Source of the DNA: Rhizobium sp. SL42
GTDB lineage: Bacteria > Pseudomonadota > Alphaproteobacteria > Rhizobiales > Rhizobiaceae
Direction of reading: 5' to 3'
NCBI RefSeq assembly: GCF_021729845.1
Contig: NZ_CP063397.1
Coordinates: forward strand, 1,998,001 to 2,062,000
DNA length: 64,000 bases
The notes beneath the pieces are model-generated. The model saw nothing but the letters and a program-made list of their open reading frames with translations. It did no database searches and was not told where the DNA came from. This document shows, piece after piece, positions 44,652 through 54,069 of the stretch (within the stretch, counting starts at the first letter, position 1; the number at the start of each line of letters is the position of its first letter). Made by a program: the position numbers and the translations under genes.

Positions 44652-45626
44652 TTACGGTTGGTCGTCGTGAGGGATGTCGGCCTTTGGGGCCGGCGTCAGG
44701 GCAACGGCACGGCGGGTATCCGCCAGGCCGATGATGAGAGGTATGAGAAGCGGCAGCAGCATGATCGCCGAGAGGTAGGCGAGCACGAGTACGGGCAGGC
44801 GCCAGTCTTTGCCGCGCGACCGCAAGTGTAGCGAGGCAAAGCCCGAAATCAGGAAGCCGGCGCCGAACGTGCCGCAGACGGTTGCGCCGATCATGGCCGG
44901 CACGCCACCTGCAAAGCAGGCGAGAATGCCGGCGAGGAATACGAAAACCGCATTGCGGTTCATGCGCAGCGCCGACGGGATGTCTTCGCGCGGGCGCTGG
45001 GCGCGACCCGAGGCGGAAACGATCCGCATGGCGATGTAGTACATGGTGAACAGCAGGATGACCCATGTGCCGCCCTGGATGATCGGCAGAAGCAGCAGCA
45101 TCGTGCGCTTCAGCTGTTCCAGCGCCGCGGGATCCGGCAGCATGGCAGGGTCCTGCGCGCTCATCGCGGTCGTCAGGGCATCGACCAGTTGGCCGGTCAG
45201 TTCCGGGCCAAAACCGATGATGATGCCGAGAAGGATGACCGCTGCGGCCACGAAGGCGCAGAGTTGCAGCAGAATATCGGACAGCGGATACCAGGCCATC
45301 AGGTTGTCGGGGCCGCCGATTTCCGACGCCGGCCGTGCAAGGCTTGCCAGATGTGCGAGCCAGCCGGCGGGCGCTAGCGTGAACAGCGCCATGCCGATGG
45401 CGAACATCGGCGACACGCTGACTGCGCCAAGCGCTGCAGCCGTGACGATGGCGGCGATCGAGGCAAGATTGCCCCAGCCGAGACCGACGATCAGCACGGG
45501 AAGGGCGGATGCCGCATAAAGGATGGATGCAAGAGACGGCTGTGCGGTCGCGCCCAGCACCAGAAGTGCGGCGGTAATACCGGCGAGTACGCCGGTCATC
45601 AGCAATTTTCCGTCCAGTTTTTGCAA
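44652..45626 (-). CDS. DUF2232 membrane protein
   Basis: 324 residues with about eight hydrophobic helices. The start TGVLAGITAALLVLGATAQPSLASILYAASALPVLIVGLGWGN and the position between rpsR and rplI mark the DUF2232 (YybS-like) family of Rhizobiales. No function is established for it. It lies 23 bp upstream of rplI and so shares its transcript; rpsR is about 190 bp upstream, with a GC hairpin between (45783-45809) that could partly terminate. Confidence 0.85.
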   Translation of the reverse strand: MQKLDGKLLMTGVLAGITAALLVLGATAQPSLASILYAASALPVLIVGLGWGNLASIAAIVTAAALGAVSVSPMFAIGMALFTLAPAGWLAHLASLARPASEIGGPDNLMAWYPLSDILLQLCAFVAAAVILLGIIIGFGPELTGQLVDALTTAMSAQDPAMLPDPAALEQLKRTMLLLLPIIQGGTWVILLFTMYYIAMRIVSASGRAQRPREDIPSALRMNRNAVFVFLAGILACFAGGVPAMIGATVCGTFGAGFLISGFASLHLRSRGKDWRLPVLVLAYLSAIMLLPLLIPLIIGLADTRRAVALTPAPKADIPHDDQP

Positions 45627-45819
45627 TGTCGCTGTCCTGCTGGTTCAAGCAGTTAGGGGATAGTCCGGACTCAAGATGTGAAGCCGGTCCCCAACATGGG
45701 ATTTCACCTGAAGGCGCTCATGTCGTGTATGAAGCATCTTCGGGCATTGGTTCCGATCCGCGCCCAACGCGGAAGGGATGATGGCCCGCCGATCCGAGAT
45801 CAGCGGGCCGTCAATTCGA

Positions 45820-46068
45820 TTAGGCTACAACGTAAGGCAGCAGGCCGAGGAAGCGGGCGCGCTTGATGGCCTGGGCCAGTTCGCGCTGCTTCTTCTGGGA
45901 AACTGCTGTGATACGCGAAGGAACGATCTTGCCGCGCTCGGAAATGTAGCGCTGCAGAAGACGAACGTCCTTGTAGTCGATCTTCGGTGCATTCGCGCCC
46001 GAGAAGGGGCAGGTCTTGCGACGACGATGGAACGGGCGGCGTGCCGGAGCAGAGGATGCATCAGCCAT
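45820..46068 (-). CDS. rpsR: 30S ribosomal protein S18
   Basis: 82 residues. [61 protein letters not shown] is diagnostic S18. It pairs with S6 on the small-subunit platform. It starts 24 bp after rpsF. A hairpin after its stop, with arms near 45783-45790 and 45802-45809, lacks a T-run. Confidence 0.97.
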   Translation of the reverse strand: MADASSAPARRPFHRRRKTCPFSGANAPKIDYKDVRLLQRYISERGKIVPSRITAVSQKKQRELAQAIKRARFLGLLPYVVA

Positions 46069-46092
46069 TGTGTTTTCTCCTGTTGCTCGAAA

Positions 46093-46554
46093 TTACGCGC
46101 GGTCTTCGCGCGGACGACGCTCGAAGCCACCTTCGCGCGGTGCACGGTCCGGACGCGGACCACGATCGCCGAAGCCACCTTCGCGGCGCGGGCCACGGTC
46201 GTCGCCTTCGCGGCGCGGACGGTCGTCACGGTCGCGCTTCTGCATCATGGCAGACGGGCCTTCTTCGTGGGCTTCCACTGCGATGGTCATGTAACGAAGA
46301 ACGTCTTCGTTGATGCGCATCTGGCGCTCCATCTCGTGGATCGCAGCACCCGGTGCTTCGATGTCCATGAGTGCGTAGTGAGCCTTGCGGTTCTTCTTGA
46401 TGCGGTAGGTCAGGGACTTGAGGCCCCAGTTTTCTACACGCCCGACCTTGCCGCCGTTAGCTTCGATAACACCCTTGTAGAGTTCTACGAGGGCATCAAC
46501 CTGCTGTGCGGACATATCCTGTCGGGCAAGGAGTACATGTTCGTAAAGAGCCAT
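46093..46554 (-). CDS. rpsF: 30S ribosomal protein S6
   Basis: 153 residues. Residues 1-100 are the S6 domain ([27 protein letters not shown] ... [16 protein letters not shown]). The C-terminal 48 residues are an Arg/Asp/Gly-rich tail with repeats of RREG and RGPR. E. coli S6 carries a C-terminal glutamate tail instead; the charged extension is usual in alphaproteobacteria. First gene of the ribosomal unit. The upstream leader is about 215 nt if the promoter noted nearby is used. Confidence 0.96.
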   Translation of the reverse strand: MALYEHVLLARQDMSAQQVDALVELYKGVIEANGGKVGRVENWGLKSLTYRIKKNRKAHYALMDIEAPGAAIHEMERQMRINEDVLRYMTIAVEAHEEGPSAMMQKRDRDDRPRREGDDRGPRREGGFGDRGPRPDRAPREGGFERRPREDRA

Positions 46555-46873
46555 GATAGCTTTGCCTTTCTTGCGTTTGTCGTCACCCGGATCCGGCGCT
46601 AAGCCTCAACGACTGCTCCTGTTTGGCCAAGGCCAAGGCAAGAAAAGCTGTTGTATCGAGACGGTCGAGAGCGGAGACACGGGAGGCCGGAAAACCCTTC
46701 GGTTCCTGCGGCTCTCTTGCGAAAGCCGGCCCTCCGTTCAGCCACCAGCCATGAGACCGGGTGTTGTGAACAGCGCGGCTTATACGCGCATTTGCCGGAA
46801 AGGCAAGGGCGGCGCACAATTTTGATGGCGCCGCCGTTCGTCGCGTGTGGTCTGATTTCTTCAGCGGCCGAAT
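46555..46873. other. Upstream region and leader of the rpsF operon
   Basis: About 320 bp between rpsF and the end of the aldo/keto reductase gene. It holds the rpsF promoter candidate (46779-46806) and a transcribed leader of about 215 nt with local GC inverted repeats (for example GCCGG near 46685 and GCCGGC near 46725). The S6:S18 leader motif known in other bacteria was not confirmed here. Confidence 0.4.
46779..46806 (-). promoter_or_regulatory. Sigma-70 type promoter for the rpsF operon
   Basis: On the minus strand TTGCCT (46806-46801) is followed after 16 bp by TATAAG (46784-46779), close to the housekeeping consensus. The predicted start is near 46771, giving a 5' leader of roughly 215 nt. 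Confidence 0.55.
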
Positions 46874-47914
46874 TCAGATCGTTGCCGGATAGAGGCGATG
46901 GATCCTGGCGATCTCCTTGAGGATCTCGTCGGAGAGTTTCAGATCGGCAGCGCCGATGTCGGTCTTTAGCTGCTCTATCGAAGTTGCGCCGATGATGACG
47001 GAAGCCATGAACTTGCGCGTCAGGCAGAAGGCGAGTGCCATGGCTGAAGGGTCGATGCCGTGTGTCTTGGCAAGATCGACATAGGCGCGGGTCGCCGGCT
47101 CCTGGTGGGAGACGAGCCGTCCGCCGATATCGCCAAGGGTGCCGCGAGAGCCGCTTGGCTTGTGTCCGTCGAGATACTTACCCGAAAGGATGCCGCCGGC
47201 CAGCGGCGAATAGGCGAGCAGGCCGACATCCTCGTGATGCGACAACTCTGCAAGGTCGAGGTCATAGTGGCGGTAAAGCAGGTTATATTCGTTCTGTATG
47301 GTCGCGACCCGCGGCAGCCCCTGCTGCTCGGCAAGGGTCAGGAATTTCTGGGTGCCCCAGGTCGTCTCGTTCGAAAGGCCGATCGCGCGGATCTTTCCGG
47401 ACTTCACGCAGGCGCCAAGCGCTTCCAGCTTCTCGCCAATCTCGTCCTCGGTGCGTGCCTTGTCCTGGGCAAAGGGGTCGTAATTCCAGGCGCCGCGAAA
47501 ATGGAAGTGGCCGCGATTGGGCCAGTGGATCTGGTAGAGATCGATATAGTCCGTCTTCAACCGCGAAAGGCTGGCATCGACGGCATCCAGAATCGATTGC
47601 GCGGTGATCGGCGCGCCGCCACGGATATACTCCCGGCCGGCACCCGCCACTTTCGTCGCCAGCACCACATCCTGGCGCTTGCCGGTCTTTTCGAACCAGT
47701 TGCCGATCATCCGTTCGGTGTCGGCATAAGTCTTGGGCGATAGCGGTGTGGTGGGATAGAGTTCCGCCGTGTCGAAGAAGTTGACGCCATGTTCCAGCGC
47801 GTAATCCATCTGCGCGAAGGCTTCATCCTGGGTGTTCTGCGACCCCCAAGTCATGGTGCCAAGGCAGATCTCGGAAACATGGATATCGGTACGGCCGAGC
47901 CGGTTCATTTTCAT
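46874..47914 (-). CDS. NADP(H)-dependent aldo/keto reductase, Tas-like
   Basis: 346 residues from the ATG at 47914, the same length as E. coli Tas. Aldo/keto-reductase TIM barrel with catalytic D51 and Y56 region (NFFDTAELYPTTP), K in LATKVAG, and H in YQIHWPNRG. QNEYNLLYR and LLAYSPLAGGILSGKYLDG are typical. Physiological substrate unknown. It is convergent with nothing close and divergent from fabD, with 220 bp between starts. Confidence 0.88.
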   Translation of the reverse strand: MKMNRLGRTDIHVSEICLGTMTWGSQNTQDEAFAQMDYALEHGVNFFDTAELYPTTPLSPKTYADTERMIGNWFEKTGKRQDVVLATKVAGAGREYIRGGAPITAQSILDAVDASLSRLKTDYIDLYQIHWPNRGHFHFRGAWNYDPFAQDKARTEDEIGEKLEALGACVKSGKIRAIGLSNETTWGTQKFLTLAEQQGLPRVATIQNEYNLLYRHYDLDLAELSHHEDVGLLAYSPLAGGILSGKYLDGHKPSGSRGTLGDIGGRLVSHQEPATRAYVDLAKTHGIDPSAMALAFCLTRKFMASVIIGATSIEQLKTDIGAADLKLSDEILKEIARIHRLYPATI

Positions 47915-48133
47915 CAGATATGCCTCGAATATGGAATGTCGCCCGAAAAGGGCCTTGGAAGGTCGCCAACAATTTAGTGGGAAATTGACGCACCGCAAGA
48001 TGGCTCTTGCCCGCAAAAAGCCTGTAACCTGCTTGTGAGTTGAGCTGTCCGCGACGGGTGTTTGACCGCCGCGAGGCTTGACTCGTCGGTTGAGAATGTG
48101 AATTGGAAAGGAAAAACCCAGGGAGAAAAGCCC

Positions 48134-49078
48134 ATGACAGTCGCATTCACCTTTCCCGGCCAGGGCAGCCAGGCCGTTGGAATGGGCAAGGATCTTGCCG
48201 ATACCTATCCCGAGGCGCGCGCCGTTTTCGCGGAAGTCGACGAGGCGCTTGGCCAGAAGCTGTCCGACATCATGTGGAACGGCCCGGAAGAAACCCTGAC
48301 ACTGACCGCCAATGCGCAGCCGGCGCTGATGGCCGTGTCCATGGCTTTCATCCGCGTGCTCGAAGCCAAAGGCCTCGTGCTGAAGGACAAGGTCTCCTTC
48401 GTCGCCGGCCATTCGCTCGGGGAATATTCGGCGCTCTGTGCCGCCGGCACCTTCTCGATCGGCGATACCGCCCGTCTCCTTCGCATCCGCGGCAATGCCA
48501 TGCAGGCTGCCGTTCCGGTGGGCGAAGGCGCGATGGCCGCGATCATCGGCCTCGAGCATGGCGATGTGCAGGCAATCTGCGTTGAAGCCTCTGCCGTTGG
48601 CCCGTGCCAGATCGCCAATGACAATGGCGGCGGCCAGCTGGTCATTTCGGGTGGCAAGGCGGCCGTCGAGAAGGCGGCGGCATTGGCAACCGAAAAGGGT
48701 GCCAAGCGCGCCATCATGCTGCCGGTATCCGCCCCTTTCCATTCGGCACTGATGGCCCCGGCCGCCGATGCCATGCGCGAGGCGCTGGCAAAGGTTCAGA
48801 AGAATGCGCCCGTCGTGCCGGTCATCGCCAACGTCTTGGCGGCTCCGGTTGCGGATGCCGGCAGGATTGCCGATCTTCTCGTCGAGCAGGTCACCGGCCA
48901 GGTCCGCTGGCGCGAGACGGTCGAATGGTTTGCCGCCAATGGCGTCACCACGCTGTATGAAATTGGCTCCGGCAAGGTCCTCTCCGGTCTTGCCCGCCGC
49001 ATCGACAAGAACATTTCCGGCGTTGCCGTCAATGCGCCGGCCGATATCGATACGGCGCTTGCCGCGCTGAACGGTTGA
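48134..49078 (+). CDS. fabD: Malonyl-CoA--acyl carrier protein transacylase
   Basis: 314 residues. FTFPGQGSQAVGMGKDL opens; the nucleophile is S94 in GHSLGEYSA, the malonyl carboxylate Arg lies in LLRIRGNAMQ, and the catalytic His in SAPFHSALM. It transfers malonyl from CoA to acyl carrier protein. ATG 48134 has GGGAGAAAAG upstream. First gene of fabD-fabG-acpP-fabF, with fabG 32 bp downstream. Confidence 0.97.
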   Translation: MTVAFTFPGQGSQAVGMGKDLADTYPEARAVFAEVDEALGQKLSDIMWNGPEETLTLTANAQPALMAVSMAFIRVLEAKGLVLKDKVSFVAGHSLGEYSALCAAGTFSIGDTARLLRIRGNAMQAAVPVGEGAMAAIIGLEHGDVQAICVEASAVGPCQIANDNGGGQLVISGGKAAVEKAAALATEKGAKRAIMLPVSAPFHSALMAPAADAMREALAKVQKNAPVVPVIANVLAAPVADAGRIADLLVEQVTGQVRWRETVEWFAANGVTTLYEIGSGKVLSGLARRIDKNISGVAVNAPADIDTALAALNG

Positions 49079-49110
49079 TAGAAAAATCTGGATCCATAAG
49101 GAACGTGATC

Positions 49111-49848
49111 ATGTTTGATCTGACCGGCCGCAAGGCCCTCGTTACCGGCGCAACCGGTGGCCTCGGCGAAGAGATCGCCCGCCTGCTGCACAAGCAGGGC
49201 GCCATCGTCGGCCTGCACGGCACCCGCGTCGAGAAGCTCGAAGCGCTGGCCGCCGAACTCGGCGACCGCGTTCACATCTTCCCGGCAAACCTTTCGGACC
49301 GCGACGAAGTCAAGGCGCTGGGCGAAAAGGCTGAAGAAGTGCTCGGCGGCGTCGACATCCTCGTCAACAATGCCGGCATCACCAAGGACGGCCTCTTCGT
49401 GCGCATGTCGGACGCCGACTGGGACGCGGTTCTGGAAGTGAACCTCACCTCCGTCTTCCGCCTGACGCGGGAGCTGACGCATCCGATGATGCGCCGCCGT
49501 TATGGCCGCATCATCAACATCACCTCGATCGTCGGCGTGACCGGCAATCCGGGCCAGGCCAACTACTGCGCCTCAAAGGCCGGCATGATTGGTTTCTCCA
49601 AGTCGCTCGCCCAGGAAATCGCCACGCGCAACGTGACGGTCAACTGCGTAGCGCCGGGCTTTATCGAGAGCGCCATGACCGGCAAGCTCAACGAGAAGCA
49701 GAAAGAAGCGATCATGGGCGCGATCCCGATGAAGCGCATGGGCGCCGGATCGGACATCGCTGCGGCCGTTCTCTATCTTGCCTCCAGCGAGGCGGGCTAC
49801 ATGACCGGCCAGACCTTGCACGTCAACGGCGGCATGGCGATGATCTGA
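49111..49848 (+). CDS. fabG: 3-oxoacyl-[acyl-carrier-protein] reductase
   Basis: 245 residues. Classical SDR: TGATGGLGE (12-20), NNAGITKDGL (86-95), S139, Y152 and K156 (YCASK), and the FabG-typical PGFIESAMT and VNGGMAM end. It reduces 3-ketoacyl-ACP with NADPH in the elongation cycle. The ATG at 49111 has AAGGAACG upstream. It follows fabD closely; 280 bp with hairpins separate it from acpP. Confidence 0.96.
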   Translation: MFDLTGRKALVTGATGGLGEEIARLLHKQGAIVGLHGTRVEKLEALAAELGDRVHIFPANLSDRDEVKALGEKAEEVLGGVDILVNNAGITKDGLFVRMSDADWDAVLEVNLTSVFRLTRELTHPMMRRRYGRIINITSIVGVTGNPGQANYCASKAGMIGFSKSLAQEIATRNVTVNCVAPGFIESAMTGKLNEKQKEAIMGAIPMKRMGAGSDIAAAVLYLASSEAGYMTGQTLHVNGGMAMI

Positions 49849-49986
49849 CGCCTGAAGGTGCGCAGTTTTCGTTTGCCGAAATTGCATGTTGAGCAAGCGC
49901 GGCGGGCGAATTTCTGGCTATGCGGCGCGGGGAAACCGTGTTAAGCGGGCCATGACTGTAAACAGTCGTTCCGCTCCATGGGCCGA

Positions 49987-50028
49987 AGTTTATGCTTTTG
50001 TTTGCATAAACTGCTCTGGGCGGAGCAG
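49987..50028 (+). promoter_or_regulatory. Two adjacent hairpins upstream of acpP
   Basis: AGTTTATGC (49987-49995) and GCATAAACT (50004-50012) are perfect 9-bp inverted arms around an 8-base T-rich loop. Directly after, CTGCTC (50011-50016) and GAGCAG (50023-50028) form a second stem, sharing two bases with the first, so the two may be mutually exclusive. About 15 bp earlier GACTGT/ACAGTC forms a small dyad. They could be operators or RNA structures controlling acpP. Confidence 0.45.
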
Positions 50029-50127
50029 ATCAGGTTTGCTGGTGGGGTCTGAGACGATCACCGGCTAATGCAGGGCAGGGACGCCATTACGGCACCCTCT
50101 GAGATTAAGAAGGTCGAGGAAACCGAC

Positions 50128-50364
50128 ATGAGCGATATCGCAGAACGCGTGAAGAAAATTGTAATTGATCATCTCGGCGTAGACGCTGAAAAGGTTGTCG
50201 AAGGCGCGAGCTTCATCGACGATCTGGGCGCCGACTCGCTCGACACTGTCGAACTGGTCATGGCCTTCGAAGAAGAATTCGGCGTTGAAATTCCGGACGA
50301 TGCAGCAGACTCGATCCTGACGGTCGGCGACGCTGTCAAGTTCATCGAGAAGGCACAGGCCTAA
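50128..50364 (+). CDS. acpP: Acyl carrier protein
   Basis: 78 residues from the ATG at 50128 (GTCGAGGAAA upstream); the longer frame back to 50068 would add an unlikely tail. Acidic four-helix bundle with the phosphopantetheine serine S37 in [12 protein letters not shown]. It carries acyl chains through fatty acid synthesis and supplies lipid A synthesis. Lies between fabG and fabF; its high expression fits the separate upstream region and the hairpin after it. Confidence 0.97.
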   Translation: MSDIAERVKKIVIDHLGVDAEKVVEGASFIDDLGADSLDTVELVMAFEEEFGVEIPDDAADSILTVGDAVKFIEKAQA

Positions 50365-50412
50365 TCGACAGACATAATGCGGGAGGGTGGTCCAGGCCAC
50401 CCATCCTGCCGG

Positions 50413-50441
50413 GGCCCGCGACATGCGGGCCTTGCTGTATT
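50413..50441 (+). terminator. Partial terminator/attenuator after acpP
   Basis: GGCCCGC (50413-50419) and GCGGGCC (50425-50431) form a strong stem followed by TTGCTGTATTT. The T-run is broken, so read-through to fabF is expected. Such partial termination would explain higher acpP than fabF expression. Confidence 0.45.
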
Positions 50442-50480
50442 TAAAAGACTGCGGTCAAAAGTGTGGGATGGGCTCGGACG

Positions 50481-51737
50481 ATGAGACGTGTCGTTATCAC
50501 CGGTACCGGCATGGTATCTCCTCTCGGATGCGGAACGGAACTGACTTGGGCACGCCTTCTGGCCGGCCAGAGCGGTGCGCGCCTCGTCACTGAATTTCAG
50601 GTTGATGACCTCCCGGCCAAGATTGCCTGCCGAATTCCAACCGAAGGCGAGGGTGCATACAGCCCTGACGACTGGATGGAACTGAAAGAGCAGCGCAAGG
50701 TCGATAATTTCATCATTTATGCGATCGCAGCGGCTGACATGGCGCTGAAGGATGCCGGCTGGGAGCCGAAGACCTATGACGATCAGTGCGCCACGGGCGT
50801 TCTTATCGGCTCGGGTATCGGTGGTCTCGAGGGCATCGTCGAAGCCGGTCACATCCTGCGCGACAAGGGGCCGCGTCGCCTTTCGCCGTTTTTCATTCCG
50901 GGCCGACTGATCAACCTCGCCTCGGGCCAGGTCTCGATCCGCCACAAACTACGTGGCCCGAACCATTCCGTCGTCACGGCCTGTTCGACCGGCGCGCACG
51001 CCATCGGCGATGCTGCCCGTCTGATTGCACTCGGCGATGCCGATGTCATGGTCGCCGGCGGCACGGAATCGCCGATCAGCCGCATCTCGCTGGCCGGCTT
51101 TGCCGCCTGCAAGGCGCTGTCGACCGCCCGCAACGACGACCCGACCAAGGCGTCTCGCCCCTATGACAAGGACCGCGATGGTTTCGTCATGGGCGAAGGT
51201 GCCGGCATCGTCGTGCTGGAAGACCTCGACCATGCCAAGGCGCGCGGCGCCAAGATCTATGCCGAAGTCGTCGGCTACGGTCTGTCGGGCGATGCATTCC
51301 ATATCACCGCTCCATCCGAAGACGGCGACGGCGCATTCCGCTGCATGACAATGGCGCTGAAGCGCGCCGGTCTGACGGCTGGCGATATCGACTACATCAA
51401 TGCCCATGGCACCTCGACCATGGCCGACACGATCGAGCTCGGCGCCGTCGAACGCCTGGTTGGCGAACACGCCTCGAAAATCTCGATGTCCTCGACCAAG
51501 TCGGCCATCGGCCATCTTCTCGGTGCCGCAGGCGCCGTCGAGGCGATCTTCTCGGCGCTGGCGATCCGTGACAATGTCGCGCCGCCGACGCTGAACCTCG
51601 ACAACCCGCAGGTCGAGACTGCGATCGATCTCGTGCCGCACACGGCCCGCAAGCGCGACATCAATGTTGCCCTGTCGAATTCCTTCGGCTTCGGCGGCAC
51701 GAATGCCTCGCTCGTCCTGCGCCGCTACGACGCCTGA
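50481..51737 (+). CDS. fabF: 3-oxoacyl-[acyl-carrier-protein] synthase II
   Basis: 418 residues. Condensing-enzyme triad: C168 in VTACSTGAHA, H in INAHGTST and H in GHLLGAAGAVEA. VVITGTGMVSPLG is the family start. It elongates acyl-ACP with malonyl-ACP, including the step needed for cis-vaccenate. ATG 50481 was chosen over the frame start at 50463. It follows acpP after a hairpin and ends at a strong terminator. Confidence 0.97.
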   Translation: MRRVVITGTGMVSPLGCGTELTWARLLAGQSGARLVTEFQVDDLPAKIACRIPTEGEGAYSPDDWMELKEQRKVDNFIIYAIAAADMALKDAGWEPKTYDDQCATGVLIGSGIGGLEGIVEAGHILRDKGPRRLSPFFIPGRLINLASGQVSIRHKLRGPNHSVVTACSTGAHAIGDAARLIALGDADVMVAGGTESPISRISLAGFAACKALSTARNDDPTKASRPYDKDRDGFVMGEGAGIVVLEDLDHAKARGAKIYAEVVGYGLSGDAFHITAPSEDGDGAFRCMTMALKRAGLTAGDIDYINAHGTSTMADTIELGAVERLVGEHASKISMSSTKSAIGHLLGAAGAVEAIFSALAIRDNVAPPTLNLDNPQVETAIDLVPHTARKRDINVALSNSFGFGGTNASLVLRRYDA

Positions 51738-51787
51738 GGCGAAAGAGGCGACGGCTGTCTACAGGCGGCCTTTGCCCATGAATGACG

Positions 51788-51818
51788 GGGGTGCCGGTCT
51801 TGCCCGCACCCCTTTTTT
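51788..51818 (+). terminator. Intrinsic terminator after fabF
   Basis: GGGGTGC (51788-51794) pairs with GCACCCC (51806-51812), followed directly by TTTTTT. It lies 50 bp after the fabF stop and separates the fab genes from mltG. Confidence 0.88.
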
Positions 51819-51927
51819 GCGGATAGAAATCTCACGCCCGCTCGACGCACCGCGTTGAGCGCTTACCCGGATTTTGCCGCATTGCTGGCTGAAAGAGCAG
51901 CGACAGCGAAACAAAGAAGGATTGCCG

Positions 51928-53151
51928 GTGACCGACAACAGCCAAAACGGCGGTAGCCAGAACAACGGTGTTTCCTTTGGCCGCGAGGCCGAAGCCAAGG
52001 CGACGACAAAGGGACCTATCATTCCCAAGTCGCCAAACGAGGCATTGCGCCCGGAACGCGTGCCGCAGCCGCCGCGCCGTTCGCGCAAGGCCCGCAGTCA
52101 GCTGGTGATTTTCCTCAATTTTGTCATGACGATGATCGTTTTCGTCGGCGTGGTTGCTGTTGCCGGCTTCTTCTATGTCATGGACAGCTACCAGAAGCCC
52201 GGTCCTCTAGCGACCAACACCAACTTTGTCGTGCGCAGCGGCGCAGGACTGGCTGAGATCGCCAACAATCTCGAACGCAACAACATCGTTTCGGATGCCC
52301 GCATCTATCGGTACGTGACCGCGACCTACCTGGAAGAGGGCGACACGCTCAAGGCCGGCGAATACGAGGTCAAGGCGGGCGCGTCGATGAAGGAAGTGAC
52401 TGAACTGCTGCAGTCGGGCAAGTCGATCCTTTATTCTGTTTCCCTTCCGGAAGGCCTGACCGTCAAGCAGATGTTCCAGCGTCTGGCCGAAGACAATGTC
52501 CTTGAAGGCGACCTGCCGACCGAACTGCCAGCCGAAGGCAGCCTGCGGCCGGATACCTACAAATTTTCGCGCGGTACCAATCGTGCCGAGATCGTCAGCC
52601 AAATGGCAGCCGCGCAGGAGAAGTTGATCGATCAGATCTGGGAACGGCGCGATCCCGATCTTCCGGTCAAGACCAAGGAAGAGTTCATCACGCTCGCCTC
52701 GATCGTCGAGAAAGAAACCGGCAAGGATGACGAACGCGCTCATGTGGCCTCGGTCTTCATCAACCGCCTGGCCAAGGGCATGCGCCTGCAGTCGGACCCG
52801 ACGATCATCTATGGTCTGTTTGGTGGTGACGGAAAGCCGGCCGATCGGCCTATCTTCCAATCGGATATCAAGAAGGAAACGCCCTACAACACCTATGTGA
52901 TCAAGGGCTTGCCACCGGCGCCGATCGCCAATCCGGGCCGCGCCGCCCTTGAAGCTGTTGCGCATCCGTGGAAGACCAAGGACCTCTACTTCGTTGCGGA
53001 CGGCACGGGGGGACACGTGTTTGCCGCCACGCTCGAAGAGCACAATGCCAATGTTCGTCGTTGGCGCAAGCTCGAAGCGGAGCGTGCCGCCAATCCGCCT
53101 GCAACGCTGGATGTTGCGCCGGAAGTGGATCCGCAGGCCAAGAAGAACTGA
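51928..53151 (+). CDS. mltG: Endolytic murein transglycosylase MltG
   Basis: 407 residues from a GTG at 51928 with AAGAAGGA upstream; the frame start at 51874 precedes it without a ribosome site. A polar, basic cytoplasmic tail (1-57), one membrane helix (59-84), a LysM-like segment, then the YceG domain with the catalytic glutamate in SIVEKET (near 261) and QSDPTIIYG. It cuts nascent glycan strands and sets their length. It follows the fab genes after a terminator and lies 24 bp before yicC. Confidence 0.93.
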   Translation: MTDNSQNGGSQNNGVSFGREAEAKATTKGPIIPKSPNEALRPERVPQPPRRSRKARSQLVIFLNFVMTMIVFVGVVAVAGFFYVMDSYQKPGPLATNTNFVVRSGAGLAEIANNLERNNIVSDARIYRYVTATYLEEGDTLKAGEYEVKAGASMKEVTELLQSGKSILYSVSLPEGLTVKQMFQRLAEDNVLEGDLPTELPAEGSLRPDTYKFSRGTNRAEIVSQMAAAQEKLIDQIWERRDPDLPVKTKEEFITLASIVEKETGKDDERAHVASVFINRLAKGMRLQSDPTIIYGLFGGDGKPADRPIFQSDIKKETPYNTYVIKGLPPAPIANPGRAALEAVAHPWKTKDLYFVADGTGGHVFAATLEEHNANVRRWRKLEAERAANPPATLDVAPEVDPQAKKN

Positions 53152-53175
53152 CGACCGGGCAAGGGGGCACGGCCA

Positions 53176-54066
53176 ATGATGCTGCAATCGATGACGGGTT
53201 TTGCCCGCAATGAAGGAACGACCGGGCGCTACCGCTGGGCCTGGGAGTTTCGCTCGGTCAATGGCAAGGGCCTCGATATCCGTGCGCGATTGCCCCAGGG
53301 GCTGGAGCATCTGGAGACAGAGGTCCGTCGCCTGGTCACCGAGCGTCTGACGCGCGGCAATTTGCAGGTCGGTCTGTCGCTGACCGTCAGCGAGAATCGG
53401 GTCGAAGCCGTGCTCAATCGCGATGCCCTCGACGCGGTGCTGCGGCTGCGCGACGAACTCGGCCCCGGACTGATCGATCCCGCACCGCTTCGCCTGGACA
53501 CGCTTCTATCGATCCGCGGTCTTGTCGATTTGCGCGAGGCGACAGATGACGAGGCAGCGATCACCGCGCGCGACGGCGACATTGTCGCCGGGCTTGAGCG
53601 TGCCGTCGCGGCTCTCGTCGACATGCGCGCCAGTGAAGGTGACGCCTTGCGCCGCGTGCTGGAAGACCACATCACCCGGATCGAAGAGCTTGCGGTTCAG
53701 ATCGAGGCCGACCCCTCCCGGCAACCGGATGAGATTGGTCGCCGGCTGGAGAACCAGTTGGCCGCCATTCTCGACAACACATCGGGCCTTGATCGCGACC
53801 GTTTGCATTCCGAGATTGCCCTGATTGCAACCAAGGCGGATTTGCGCGAAGAGATCGACCGGTTGAAGGCGCATGTGATTGCCGCGCGCGAATTGTTGGC
53901 CGCAGGCGGTCCGATTGGCCGCAAACTCGATTTCCTGGCACAAGAATTTAACCGAGAATCAAATACGATCTGTTCCAAATCAAATGCCGTTGCGGTGACC
54001 TCCGCCGGCATAGAACTCAAGGTCGTCATCGACCAGTTCCGGGAACAGGTTCAAAATCTGGAGTAG
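53176..54066 (+). CDS. yicC: YicC/YloC family endoribonuclease
   Basis: 296 residues. MLQSMTGFARNEG opens and the C-terminal DUF1732 segment REEIDRLKAHV ... PIGRKLDFLAQEFNRESNTICSKS ... VVIDQFREQVQNLE is diagnostic. YicC is a manganese-dependent endoribonuclease that acts with PNPase on small RNAs in E. coli. Start may be ATG 53176 or 53179. It lies between mltG and gmk, an order kept in Rhizobiales; gmk begins 3 bp after its stop. Confidence 0.93.
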   Translation: MMLQSMTGFARNEGTTGRYRWAWEFRSVNGKGLDIRARLPQGLEHLETEVRRLVTERLTRGNLQVGLSLTVSENRVEAVLNRDALDAVLRLRDELGPGLIDPAPLRLDTLLSIRGLVDLREATDDEAAITARDGDIVAGLERAVAALVDMRASEGDALRRVLEDHITRIEELAVQIEADPSRQPDEIGRRLENQLAAILDNTSGLDRDRLHSEIALIATKADLREEIDRLKAHVIAARELLAAGGPIGRKLDFLAQEFNRESNTICSKSNAVAVTSAGIELKVVIDQFREQVQNLE

Positions 54067-54069
54067 TTT

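Noticed and set aside
45783..45809. GC hairpin after rpsR
   Set aside because: No T-run, and the downstream genes normally share the transcript; mentioned only in the rpsR entry.
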